Source: Thermodesulfobacteriota bacterium
GTDB lineage: Bacteria; Desulfobacterota; DSM-4660; Desulfatiglandales; Desulfatiglandaceae
NCBI GenBank assembly: GCA_030837545.1
Contig: JAUPKI010000014.1
Span: 1 to 34,020, forward strand
DNA: 34,020 bases
Direction of reading: 5' to 3'
Part shown: in pieces, positions 24,809 through 32,795 of the stretch
How positions within the stretch are numbered: position 1 is the first letter of the stretch
How the letters are laid out: the number at the start of each line of letters is the position of its first letter
Program-made: the position numbers and the translations under genes
Notes under the pieces: model-generated
Databases searched by the model: none
Seen by the model: the letters and a program-made list of their open reading frames with translations, nothing else
Told to the model about the DNA's origin: nothing

Positions 24809-25951
24809 ATGGATTTTCATTTTACTGCAGAACAACTGATGTTCAAGGAACAGGTCATCCGTTTCGCCAAAAAGGAGATTGTTCCGAGGGTCCAGGAGCA
24901 CGATCTCAAAGGGGAATTTGATGCGCACGCCTTTCGCAGGCTGGGCGACTTCGGGATTCTGGGCCTTCATTTTCCTGAGGCATTCGGCGGAAGTGATGCC
25001 GATGTGGTGACCACCGTCCTTGCAGGAGAGGCCCTGGGCGAGGCCGGGGTGGATGGCGGACTGACCCTGGCCTATGGCGCCCACACCTTCCTGTGCGCGG
25101 ATACGATTCTTGCGCACGGGACCGATGCCCAGCGTGCCGCATATATCCCGAAACTGGCCACAGGCGAGTGGATCGGATGCATGGGGCTGACAGAACCGGC
25201 GGCTGGGTCCGATGTGGCCTCCATGACGACCCGGGCCGAAAAACAGGGGGACCGATATGTCCTGAACGGGAATAAGATGTTTATTACCAACGGACCGGTC
25301 GCCGATGTGGCAGTGGTCTATGCCAAGACGGGCAAAGATCTCAAACACGCGGGGATCTCCGCTTTCATTGTGGAAAAGGGGACCCCGGGGTTTTCTGCCG
25401 GCAACAATCTGATCAAGATGGGGGTGCGGACCTCCCATACCTCTGAGTTGATCTTTGAAGACTGCGAAATTCCGGAGACGCATCTCATCGGTCAGGAGGG
25501 GGGCGGGTTCCTCATGGCCATGCAGACCGTGGAATGGGATCGAAGCGCCCTGTTGGCCCCATTTGTGGGCGGGATGACATATGTCCTCCAAAAGTGCGTT
25601 CGTTACGCAAAAGAACGATACCAGTTCGGTCGCCCCATCGCCCAGTTCCAGGCCATCAAACACAAATTGGCTGACATCAAGATCTTTATCGAGGCGGCCA
25701 GGACCTTGTGCTATCGCATCGCATGGTGCAAGGACCAGGGAAGACCCCTTAATCACCTGGCAGCGGCCGTTGCCAAGCTGTTTGTGGGCGACTGGGGCCT
25801 GGGACCCGCCAACGATGCCATGGTCCTTTTCGGAGGATACGGATACTGTCATGAATACGAGGTGGAACGGTATTTCAGGGACAGCAGACTGGCCCCCATC
25901 GGGGGCGGAACCTCCGAGATCCAGAAAAAAATCATATCGAAACTCATCTAA
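24809..25951 (+). CDS. Acyl-CoA dehydrogenase, first of a tandem pair
   Basis: Acyl-CoA dehydrogenases oxidise acyl-CoA to 2-enoyl-CoA with FAD and pass electrons to ETF. This 380-residue protein has the flavin motif GLTEPAAGSDV (126-136), NGNKMFITNGPVADV, the FAD-contact region RYQFGRPIAQFQA and FGGYGYCHEYEVER near the end. The glutamate found before GTS in short- and medium-chain enzymes is Gly366 here (PIGGGTSEIQ). At the alternative position used by isovaleryl- and long-chain enzymes there is Asp244 (VEWDRS) rather than Glu. So either Asp is the base or the subfamily differs. It is 24 bases upstream of a second, divergent dehydrogenase. Confidence 0.93.
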   Translation: MDFHFTAEQLMFKEQVIRFAKKEIVPRVQEHDLKGEFDAHAFRRLGDFGILGLHFPEAFGGSDADVVTTVLAGEALGEAGVDGGLTLAYGAHTFLCADTILAHGTDAQRAAYIPKLATGEWIGCMGLTEPAAGSDVASMTTRAEKQGDRYVLNGNKMFITNGPVADVAVVYAKTGKDLKHAGISAFIVEKGTPGFSAGNNLIKMGVRTSHTSELIFEDCEIPETHLIGQEGGGFLMAMQTVEWDRSALLAPFVGGMTYVLQKCVRYAKERYQFGRPIAQFQAIKHKLADIKIFIEAARTLCYRIAWCKDQGRPLNHLAAAVAKLFVGDWGLGPANDAMVLFGGYGYCHEYEVERYFRDSRLAPIGGGTSEIQKKIISKLI

Positions 25952-25975
25952 AGCGAACGACGGGTACATCGCGGA

Positions 25976-27109
25976 ATGAATTTTGACGTGGGGGAAGTGG
26001 AGAAGCAGCTCTGCGAGCGGATCAAGGGGTTATTGAGCGCCGATACAGGGGTTGATCTGATCCAGCCGGAAGGCGACCGAATGCAAGAGGTCCGGACGAC
26101 CACAGTGCGCTGGTTGACATCGCTGGGCCGGGAGGGCTACCTGACCCCGGGCGTTATGGACGGCCGCAACAGCGTCTCCCTTGTGGTCATTCAGGAGCAG
26201 CTCGCGGCCCTGGCCCCTTCCCTTTTCCTGTCCGTGGAGGCCAGCACACGCATCTTCGGACGCCTCATTGCCGCCTATGGCACATCCACGCAGAGAGAAG
26301 CCATTCTTCCAGGCCTCACAAGCGGTCAACTCATTGGCGCAGCAGCCCTCTCCGAAGAGGGAATGAACATTGAGAACGATCCGCTGAACACCACGGCCGT
26401 TCCCTCCACGGATGGGTTTCGTGTCACGGGTTCCAAGGGTCATGTGGTCAACGCAGCATTGGCAGACTGGATCGCTGTGGCCGGAAAGATCGACGGTGAA
26501 CCGGAGACGGCCTTCTTCCTTATTGAAAAGGGGAGCAAAGGCCTCCTGATAGGCGACAGACTGGCGACTCTCGGGTATGAAGGCGCAGTGATATCGCCCC
26601 TCCGTCTTGAAGACTGCCCGGTCCCATCCACCCATGTAATTCGCCCCATAGATGGAAACAACGCCCTGAAGACGGTTCGGTTGTGGGAGGATCAGGTCCT
26701 GACGGCCGCAAGCCTGGGGCTGATGCGACGTGCCTTTGACGGTGCAGCGGCACATGCCAAGGCCCATCAAAGCGGCGGAAAGCCGATCATCGCCTATCAG
26801 GAGGTCGGATTTAAACTGGCCGAGATGCTGACCCTCTTCCAGACGTCTCAGCTCCTGGCCTATCGAGCGGCCTGGATGTCTGAATCAGGAGACCGGGAGG
26901 CCAACGCCCTGGCCAGTTGCGCCAAGGTATTCTGCGCCGAGTCTGCCGAGAAAATCGCCAGCGAGGCATTGCAGATCTTGGGAGGAAAGGGTTATCTTCG
27001 CGGCAACCCTGCGGAAGAGGGCTACCGCGATGCCAAATACCTTCAGATCGCAGGGACATCCACGGAGATATCTCGCATGAAGATCGGGGATGCGGTCCTG
27101 GCATATTGA
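25976..27109 (+). CDS. Divergent acyl-CoA dehydrogenase-like protein, second of the pair
   Basis: This 377-residue protein keeps the overall family layout, including the C-terminal ALQILGGKGYLRGNPAEEGYRDAK and IAGTSTEISRM. The flavin motif TEPxAGSD is replaced by AALSEEGMNIEN (123-134), and the RxxFGxPI element is altered to HQSGGKPI. At the isovaleryl-type base position it has Glu238 (RLWEDQVL), where its neighbour has Asp. Tandem dissimilar pairs of this kind form heterotetramers in mycobacterial steroid degradation (FadE pairs), with one flavin site per heterodimer. I infer the same here. No independent ribosome-binding site stands out, consistent with coupling to the first gene. Confidence 0.85.
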   Translation: MNFDVGEVEKQLCERIKGLLSADTGVDLIQPEGDRMQEVRTTTVRWLTSLGREGYLTPGVMDGRNSVSLVVIQEQLAALAPSLFLSVEASTRIFGRLIAAYGTSTQREAILPGLTSGQLIGAAALSEEGMNIENDPLNTTAVPSTDGFRVTGSKGHVVNAALADWIAVAGKIDGEPETAFFLIEKGSKGLLIGDRLATLGYEGAVISPLRLEDCPVPSTHVIRPIDGNNALKTVRLWEDQVLTAASLGLMRRAFDGAAAHAKAHQSGGKPIIAYQEVGFKLAEMLTLFQTSQLLAYRAAWMSESGDREANALASCAKVFCAESAEKIASEALQILGGKGYLRGNPAEEGYRDAKYLQIAGTSTEISRMKIGDAVLAY

Positions 27110-27200
27110 TCGATTTGCAAAAGGGTTGCGGGTTTCTTGGGTTCGTTGGGTTTGTTGGGTGGTTCGCGGTTGACGGTTGCAGAATGGAAGGAGCCGACGA

Positions 27201-27977
27201 ATGAGCGACGATCTGTTATATGAGATAAGGAACGGCGTGGCCTTTCTGACCATCAACCGTGAGGAGAGGAGAAATGCCCTCAGCCAGGAGATGATCCTGT
27301 CTTTTCTGGACCGGCTGGCCGATGTGGACCAAAATGAGGAAATCAATGCGGTTTGTCTCACGGGCGCAGGCGAGAGGTCCTTCTGCTCCGGGGCGGATCT
27401 GGCCGTCACCCTGGCAGGACAAGAGGAGGATCGTCTGTCCGGGCCCAGAAACTATGCGCGGCTCCTGAAGGAAATGGCCAAATGCGGCAAACCCCTTGTC
27501 GCCCGCGTCAACGGGCCCTGCCTTGCCGGGGGTATGGGACTCATGCTGTCCTGCGACATCGTCATCGCCAGAAACGATGCCTATTTCCAGACCCCGGAAG
27601 TGAATGTAGGGATCTTTCCCATGATGGTGGGGGCCCTTCTCTATCGAAACCTACCCAGGAAAAAGGCCGTGGACATGGTCCTGACCGGTCGGAAAATTTC
27701 GGCCCCTGAGGCAGAACGTATGGGCATGATTACGCGGGCCGTCAAGCCGGATGAACTGGAGTCTGAGATTCAAATCACACTGAAAGCCCTGACCTCCAAG
27801 AGTCCGATCGGCACGCGCATCGGCAAGGAGGCCTTCAGGGTCATGAGCGACATGCCCTTTGAGCCGGCCGTGGACTATTTGTGCGAGGCCCTGGGCAGGG
27901 TCATCTCAACCCAGGATGCGATGGAGGGGATGACGGCATTTCTCCAGAAGAGACCCCCCAAATTTACAGGCAGATAG
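27201..27977 (+). CDS. Enoyl-CoA hydratase/isomerase (crotonase) family protein
   Basis: Crotonases act on the CoA thioester's alpha/beta carbons using an oxyanion hole. The 258 residues include the oxyanion segment SFCSGADL (60-67), the second segment PCLAGGMGL (106-114), and TPEVNVGIFPMM with Glu133. In true hydratases a second catalytic glutamate follows the Gly-Gly-Cys of the second segment. Here that place is Gly113 (GGMGL), so only one of the two acids is present, and an isomerase, thioesterase-like or other role is possible. ATG 27201 has AAGGAG seven bases upstream. It follows the dehydrogenase pair after an iterated-word spacer. Confidence 0.9.
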   Translation: MSDDLLYEIRNGVAFLTINREERRNALSQEMILSFLDRLADVDQNEEINAVCLTGAGERSFCSGADLAVTLAGQEEDRLSGPRNYARLLKEMAKCGKPLVARVNGPCLAGGMGLMLSCDIVIARNDAYFQTPEVNVGIFPMMVGALLYRNLPRKKAVDMVLTGRKISAPEAERMGMITRAVKPDELESEIQITLKALTSKSPIGTRIGKEAFRVMSDMPFEPAVDYLCEALGRVISTQDAMEGMTAFLQKRPPKFTGR

Positions 27978-27995
27978 GATTGAAGAGCTAAACCA

Positions 27996-28820
27996 ATGGA
28001 TTTCAAACTGGGGAAGAGTTATCATGAATTGGTGATTGGCGAGGAGGCCAGTTTTACCAAGACCATCACGGAAACGGATGTCTACCTCTTTGCCGGCATC
28101 AGCGGAGACTTTAACCCGATGCACGTCAACGAGGAATTCGCAAAACGGACCCCCTTCAAGACGAGAATCGCTCATGGCGGACTCCCCCAGAGCCTCATTG
28201 CCCCGGTCCTGGGGATGAAGCTGCCGGGACTGGGAACCATCGCAGTGGAAATCTCCTGCCGTTTCAAGGCCCCGGTCTTTTTTGGCGACACCATCACAGC
28301 TTCCGCCCGGATTGTGGAAAAGATCGAGAAGAAGCAATGGGTCCGAATGGCGCTTTCCTGGACCAATCAGCATGGAACATCCATCGCTGAGGGGGAGGCA
28401 GTGGTCATGCCGCCCCCGAAGACCCCTCAGCCATTAACGGATGAAGGGGATGCAACGGACAGACGCAACCCAACAGAAAAGGAGGATAAACGAATGGCAT
28501 TAACGAGTGTAAAAGAGGTGTTTGGCAAGATGCCCGAGGTCTTCAATGCGAACGCGGCCAAGGGGCTCAATGTGGTCTTCCAGTATGTGATCACCGGGGA
28601 CAACGGCGGAAGCTGGAATGTGGTGGTCAAAGACGGCGCCTGCCAGGTCAATGAAGGCGCCCATGCATCGCCGTCCGTCACCCTGACCATGTCGGGCGAT
28701 ACATGGCTCGGGATCGTCAACAAACAGACCAACGGAATGCAGGCCTTTATGACCGGGAAACTCAAGGCCAGTGGCGATATCATGCTGGCCCAAAGGATCG
28801 AACAGTTGTTTCCACTGTAG
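27996..28820 (+). CDS. MaoC-type enoyl-CoA hydratase fused to an SCP2 sterol-carrier domain
   Basis: Residues 1-140 are a MaoC/hot-dog (R)-specific hydratase with the Asp38...His43 dyad (GDFNPMH), HGGLPQSL and the substrate-pocket region VEISCRFKAPVFFGDTI. A 25-residue hydrophilic linker (PLTDEGDATDRRNPTEKEDKR) leads to a complete SCP2 lipid-binding domain from Met167 (VFQYVITGDNGGSWNVVV onward). The linker DNA contains GGAGG eight bases before ATG 28494, exactly like a separate gene's ribosome-binding site, and it is in frame. The fusion probably arose by loss of a stop codon, and a free SCP2 protein may also be made. SCP2 could hold the acyl chain for the hydratase. Confidence 0.88.
   Translation: MDFKLGKSYHELVIGEEASFTKTITETDVYLFAGISGDFNPMHVNEEFAKRTPFKTRIAHGGLPQSLIAPVLGMKLPGLGTIAVEISCRFKAPVFFGDTITASARIVEKIEKKQWVRMALSWTNQHGTSIAEGEAVVMPPPKTPQPLTDEGDATDRRNPTEKEDKRMALTSVKEVFGKMPEVFNANAAKGLNVVFQYVITGDNGGSWNVVVKDGACQVNEGAHASPSVTLTMSGDTWLGIVNKQTNGMQAFMTGKLKASGDIMLAQRIEQLFPL
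28481..28496 (+). promoter_or_regulatory. Internal ribosome-binding site and start codon within the fusion gene
   Basis: GGAGG (28481-28485) is followed after eight bases by ATG (28494), in the same frame as the MaoC-SCP2 ORF. The methionine is the natural first residue of an SCP2 domain (MALTSVKEVFGKM). An independent 108-residue SCP2 protein is therefore possible. Confidence 0.7.
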
Positions 28821-28822
28821 TA

Positions 28823-29056
28823 AGGGTTCACAGGTTCTGGGTTCAACGTTCAAGGTTGGGGACAAAGACAGAATTGACGACCCGAAAACCTGCCGAAGCA
28901 GGCTGTCTTCGCTAAATAGGTTCCACCGGGCCACTGGTTTTCGGGGGGCAACGGAAAGTACGGGGTTTTCATAAGACAATCCGCCTCCAACGTGGAAGTC
29001 GGGCGGCAGAAATGCAACCCTGAACCTCTGAACCTTTGAACCCGTGAACGGTTACC
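28823..29056. repeat. Dispersed intergenic repeat, copy 1
   Basis: This element starts with GGGTTCACAGGTTCTGGGTT and ends with CTGAACCTCTGAACC plus AACGGTTAC. The two ends are roughly inverted, each built of GAACC-type words. Copy 2 at 32628-32783 shares the start (GGGTCCACAGGTTC), the core (ATAGGACAAT / ATAAGACAAT, GCGCCTCCAA / CCGCCTCCAA) and the end. Bases 29057-29221 that follow hold no recognisable gene. Confidence 0.65.
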
Positions 29057-29221
29057 CACTGTAGATGTCGGCGTGTCGTCACGCGGGCTCACAGAGGCCA
29101 TAGCGCAGGGATGAACTCCCCGAGGGCTTCTGTGACCCTGCGTGACCCTGCCCGCCAACCTGCTGAAAGACGCAAACGAGTGCTCCCTCTGGCCGGCAAA
29201 AAGGCCAGTCAGATGAGACAA

Positions 29222-29396
29222 AAGATTTATGGTAAGTGACTAAAGTGTGGAGTTAGGAGTGTGGAGTTAGGAGTCAGGAGTTTAAATCGGAATTCTCCTG
29301 TTCTTAACTTTAGGCACTCCAAACTCGTAACTTCAAACTTGCAAGAACGAGCAACCAGTATCCAGCATCCAGTATCCAGAAACCAGAGACTATCAT
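29222..29396. repeat. Iterated-word spacer upstream of the third dehydrogenase
   Basis: The spacer contains AAGTGACTAAAGTG, then GTGTGGAGTTAGGA repeated twice with small changes. It continues with CTTTAGGCACT, and ends with CAGTATCCAGCATCCAGTATC, three near-identical 9-mers. No gene or terminator is visible. Parts recur inverted in 31718-31828. Confidence 0.7.
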
Positions 29397-29409
29397 CCGG
29401 CGACGCGGC

Positions 29410-30552
29410 ATGGAAGGCTTTCAGGAATATTTCGGAGAGACCCACCATATGGTTCGGGAGACCGTTCGCAGGTTCGTTGAACGGGAGATCCGACCCTTTG
29501 TGGATGAGTGGGAGGAACAGGGGGAGTTCCCTCGGAACCTCTATGCCAAGGCAGGGGTTGCAGGCATCCTCGGCATCGGCTACCCGGAGGCCTATGGCGG
29601 TTCTGACGGGGACATCTTTGTAAAGATCGCCGCCGCCGAGGAGTTGATGCGATGCGGCTCCGGAGGCGTGGCTGCAGGTCTCGGCTCGCTCGACATTGGA
29701 ATTCCCCCGATTATCGCCCTGGGCGACGATGATCAGAAATCGCGTTTTATCCCCCCGGTGCTCCGGGGGGAAAAGATATCGGCCCTTGGCATCACAGAAC
29801 CGGATGCCGGCTCAGATGTGGCCAACATCCGCACAAGGGCCGTTCGAAAAAATGACCACTACGTGGTGAACGGGAGCAAGATGTTCATCACCAGCGGTGT
29901 CCGGGCGAATCAGTTGACCTGCGCGGTTCGAACCGGCGGCGAGGGATACGGAGGGATCAGCCTCCTTGTCATCGAATCCGACACCCCCGGCTACTCCGTC
30001 TCCAAAACGCTGAAGAAGATGGGCTGGTGGGCATCGGATACGGCCCAGATCTTCTTCGAGGATTGCCGAGTGCCGGCAACAAACCTTTTGGGCAACGAGG
30101 GTCAGGGTTTCTATGGCATCATGGAGAACTTCCAGAATGAGCGGCTGCAGCTCTCTGTCATGGCCAACATGACCGCTCGAATGGCCCTGGAAGAATCCCT
30201 GAAATACGCTCGGGAAAGAAAGGCATTCAACCGCCCCCTTTCTGGTTTTCAGGTCACGCGTCACAAGTTGGCCGATATGGCGACCCTGGTGGAGGCCAGC
30301 CAGGAATTCACATACCGGGTCGCGGCCAGGATAGGCACCGGAAAAACCCAGATCAAAGAGATCTCAATGGCCAAGAATTTCGCCTGCATGGTCAGCGACC
30401 GGGTCACCTACGATGCCGTGCAGATACACGGAGGCTTTGGCTACATGAGGGAATACCTGGTGGAAAGGCTCTACAGGGACAACCGCATCCTCTCTATTGG
30501 AGGGGGCACACAAGAGATCATGAAAGAGATCATCTCCAAGATCATCCTATGA
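29410..30552 (+). CDS. Acyl-CoA dehydrogenase, long-chain/isovaleryl type
   Basis: This 380-residue enzyme has the intact flavin motif ITEPDAGSDVANI, NGSKMFITSGVRANQ and RKAFNRPLSGFQ for FAD, and IHGGFGYMREYLVERLYRD at the end. The catalytic base is most likely Glu244 in MENFQNERLQLS, the position used by long-chain and isovaleryl enzymes. The alternative place before GT is glycine (SIGGGTQEI). Unlike the tandem pair upstream, all motifs are standard, so it should be active alone as a homotetramer with ETF as electron acceptor. The gene begins at ATG 29410 after a repeat-rich spacer and is followed after 25 bases by purM. Confidence 0.94.
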   Translation: MEGFQEYFGETHHMVRETVRRFVEREIRPFVDEWEEQGEFPRNLYAKAGVAGILGIGYPEAYGGSDGDIFVKIAAAEELMRCGSGGVAAGLGSLDIGIPPIIALGDDDQKSRFIPPVLRGEKISALGITEPDAGSDVANIRTRAVRKNDHYVVNGSKMFITSGVRANQLTCAVRTGGEGYGGISLLVIESDTPGYSVSKTLKKMGWWASDTAQIFFEDCRVPATNLLGNEGQGFYGIMENFQNERLQLSVMANMTARMALEESLKYARERKAFNRPLSGFQVTRHKLADMATLVEASQEFTYRVAARIGTGKTQIKEISMAKNFACMVSDRVTYDAVQIHGGFGYMREYLVERLYRDNRILSIGGGTQEIMKEIISKIIL

Positions 30553-30577
30553 TGATCCGGGATTGAGGACAGGACCC

Positions 30578-31633
30578 ATGGAAAGCGAGGAAAGAAAAAA
30601 CGCCTATGCCGAGGCGGGCGTTGACATAGAGGCTGGCAACCGATTTGTGGATATGATCAGGCCGATTGTCAAAAAAACCCATACACCGGGTGTTATGACG
30701 GACATCGGGGGGTTTGCGGGCGTGTACTCCCTCAACGTTCAGAACCTCAAAAAGCCTGTCTTGGTCAGTTCCACAGACGGGGTTGGGACCAAGTTGAAGG
30801 TCGCATTCATGCTCGATAAACATGACACGGTCGGGATAGACCTCGTGGCCATGTGCGTCAACGACATTGTGGTTCAAGGAGCCACTCCCCTTTTTTTCCT
30901 TGACTACATATCCATGGGGAAGCTGAAAACGGAACGGGCCATCGACATTGTCAAAGGGATCGCCGCGGGATGCGAGGAGGCCAGATGCTCGCTCATCGGA
31001 GGGGAGACCGCTGAAATGCCCGGTTTTTATCACGGGAATGAATATGACCTTGCGGGATTCGTAGTCGGCCTGGCCGATAACGAGGAATTGCTGGACGGCG
31101 CAGAGATTGCCGTGGGTCACAAGATTATCGGCATCGGTTCCAGCGGACTCCACAGCAATGGCTACTCACTGGTGCGCAAGATCTTTTTCGATGGACTCAA
31201 GATGTCGGTGCATGACCACGTCGAGGACTTCGGCAGGACCCTGGGGGAGGAACTCCTGGAACCGACCCGCATATACGCAAGGGCCATCAGCAATCTCAGA
31301 CGGGACTTCCGGATCTACGGCATCTCACACATTACAGGGGGGGGGCTGATCGACAATCCGCCGCGTATTCTCCCCTCCCGGTGCAAAGCGGTCATTGACC
31401 GATCCGCCTGGACCCCGCATCCGATATTCCACTACATCCAGCGGGCGGGGCGAATACCGGACCACGACATGATGCTGACATTTAATAACGGCCTGGGGAT
31501 GCTTATCGTCGTGAGCGAAGAGGAAACCGATGACATACTCGTGAGGCTGAAGGCCATGGGAGAAACCGCCTACTGTGTCGGGACCATAGAACCGAGAGAT
31601 GCAGGCGAAGATCCTGTCCGGTTTATGGGTTGA
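30578..31633 (+). CDS. purM: Phosphoribosylformylglycinamidine cyclo-ligase (AIR synthetase)
   Basis: PurM closes the imidazole ring in step five of purine synthesis, using ATP. The 351 residues include the N-terminal YAEAGVDIEAGNRFVD, the ATP-binding LVSSTDGVGTKLKVA, MCVNDIVVQGATPLFFLDY, LIGGETAEMPGFY and HITGGGLIDNPPR. ATG 30578 is preferred over an in-frame TTG at 30563. The HITGGG codons form a run of nine G bases (31337-31345), unusual but in frame and encoding conserved glycines. It appears to be an unrelated passenger of the acyl-CoA cluster. Confidence 0.97.
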   Translation: MESEERKNAYAEAGVDIEAGNRFVDMIRPIVKKTHTPGVMTDIGGFAGVYSLNVQNLKKPVLVSSTDGVGTKLKVAFMLDKHDTVGIDLVAMCVNDIVVQGATPLFFLDYISMGKLKTERAIDIVKGIAAGCEEARCSLIGGETAEMPGFYHGNEYDLAGFVVGLADNEELLDGAEIAVGHKIIGIGSSGLHSNGYSLVRKIFFDGLKMSVHDHVEDFGRTLGEELLEPTRIYARAISNLRRDFRIYGISHITGGGLIDNPPRILPSRCKAVIDRSAWTPHPIFHYIQRAGRIPDHDMMLTFNNGLGMLIVVSEEETDDILVRLKAMGETAYCVGTIEPRDAGEDPVRFMG

Positions 31634-31869
31634 AGGAGCGTCAACAAGGGTTAGACACGGCTGAGGGTTCAGTTTTTCTGCAGGGGTGTTAAGGACGATT
31701 TAGATGGAGCGTGTGAACGAGGAACATTGAACATCGAACGTCCAACATCGAATGAAAAACAAACTCCAACGTTAAGCATTTTAGGCATTTTCAACTTTAG
31801 GCACTTTAGCTCACTTTAGTCACTTAAAACACCTTACCGGCTTTTCTTCTCGAAGATAAAGGAGACACC
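31634..31869. repeat. Iterated-word spacer before tatA
   Basis: The first 80 bases show no structure. Bases 31718-31757 contain GAACATTGAACATCGAACGT and CCAACATCGAATG, units of one 8-9-base word. Bases 31770-31828 contain repeats of TTTAGGCA / CACTTTAG (GCATTTTAGGCATTTTCAAC, CTTTAGGCACTTTAG, CACTTTAGTCACTT). The last part is inverted relative to AAGTGACTAAAGTG at 29224. A ribosome-binding site AAAGGAG precedes tatA. Confidence 0.65.
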
Positions 31870-32184
31870 ATGTTTGGACTTGGCCCCACAGAACTGATCG
31901 TTATCGCGATTATTGTCCTTCTCATTTTCGGCGCCAAGCGGCTTCCGGACATCGGAAAAGGGTTGGGAGGGGCTGTCCGGGAACTCAAGAATGTCAAGAA
32001 GGAATTGAGATCCGATAAGGCGACCGTCAACCCAAATGAGAAACAACTTGAGGCAAAGGGAGAGGAAGCCCCCCCCTCTCTGGAGGCCAAAATGGCCAAC
32101 AAGGTCCTGGAACAGATGCCGGGCGTCAAAAAGATCATGGATGTAAAAAAAAAGGCGGAAACGGTCAAGAATCTGTTCACATAG
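31870..32184 (+). CDS. tatA: Sec-independent translocase subunit TatA/TatB
   Basis: Tat translocases export folded proteins. This 104-residue protein has the short N-terminal transmembrane helix MFGLGPTELIVIAIIVLLI, the hinge FGAKRLPDIGKGLG with conserved Phe-Gly and Pro, an amphipathic helix (AVRELKNVKKELR) and a charged tail. The Gly-Leu-Gly at 3-5 and its size fit TatA, though TatB-like function cannot be excluded because no tatC is nearby. AAAGGAGACACC precedes the ATG. Confidence 0.93.
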   Translation: MFGLGPTELIVIAIIVLLIFGAKRLPDIGKGLGGAVRELKNVKKELRSDKATVNPNEKQLEAKGEEAPPSLEAKMANKVLEQMPGVKKIMDVKKKAETVKNLFT

Positions 32185-32195
32185 ATCCTGTCAAC

Positions 32196-32765
32196 ATGCA
32201 GAGCACCTTGTGCGAACTCCCTGACGGCAATCCCCCCTCAACAGAAATACAAAAGATCCTTGCCCAATGCAGGACCATCGCCGTGGTGGGGCTTTCCCCA
32301 AAGGAATCCAGGGACAGCAACAGAGTCGCCCGGTATCTGATGGAACAGGGCTACGAGGTCGTCCCCGTTAATCCAGGTCAGAGGGAGATACTCGGAAAGA
32401 CGTGTTACAGGTCTCTGGCGGATATCCCGTTTCAGATCGATATGGTTGACCTCTTCCTGAACCCCACGCGGGTGGCCCCGGTGGTCGATCAGGCCATTGA
32501 CCGGGGGGTTCTTGTCATCTGGATGCAGTTGGGCATCGTCCACAACGCCGCTGCCCAAAAGGCCAGGGAGTCAGGCGTCCAGGTGGTCATGAACAGGTGC
32601 ATCATGCAGGAACACAAGAAAAAGGCGCAAGGGTCCACAGGTTCCGGGTTAAACGTTTCCCGCTGCAGAGCGGGATTGAGGAATAAGGACAAAGGGGGGC
32701 ATAGGACAATGCGCCTCCAACCTGGGATTGGGCAAAAACATAACGTTGAACCTCTGAACCGTTGA
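32196..32765 (+). CDS. CoA-binding (YccU-like) protein with repeat-derived C-terminal extension
   Basis: Residues 15-145 are a CoA-binding Rossmann domain as in succinyl-CoA synthetase alpha: TIAVVGLSPKESRDSNRVAR, GYEVVPVNPGQ, DMVDLFLNP and VVMNRCIMQEHKK. Stand-alone proteins of this family are about 140 residues and normally stop near this Cys/Glu-His region. Here the frame continues for another 40-45 residues (QGSTGSGLNVSRCRAG onward) that are encoded entirely by the dispersed repeat copy 2. The repeat seems to have removed the natural stop codon. The gene begins 11 bases after tatA. The extension is unlikely to be functional, but the domain itself is intact. Confidence 0.85.
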   Translation: MQSTLCELPDGNPPSTEIQKILAQCRTIAVVGLSPKESRDSNRVARYLMEQGYEVVPVNPGQREILGKTCYRSLADIPFQIDMVDLFLNPTRVAPVVDQAIDRGVLVIWMQLGIVHNAAAQKARESGVQVVMNRCIMQEHKKKAQGSTGSGLNVSRCRAGLRNKDKGGHRTMRLQPGIGQKHNVEPLNR

Positions 32766-32783
32766 ACCTTTTAACGGTTACAA
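32628..32783. repeat. Dispersed intergenic repeat, copy 2
   Basis: This copy starts AGGGTCCACAGGTTCCGGGT and contains ATAGGACAATGCGCCTCCAA. It ends GTTGAACCTCTGAACCGTTG and AACGGTTAC. It is shorter than copy 1 (28823-29056) and lies over the 3' end of the CoA-binding protein gene, up to the converging RidA end. Alignment by eye shows clear shared blocks with gaps. Confidence 0.65.
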
Positions 32784-32795
32784 AATAGCCATGGA

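Noticed and set aside
24779-25969. 396-residue open frame opposite the first acyl-CoA dehydrogenase
   Set aside because: Same reason: the plus-strand protein is clearly the gene, and the mirror frame is His/Gly-rich without recognisable motifs.
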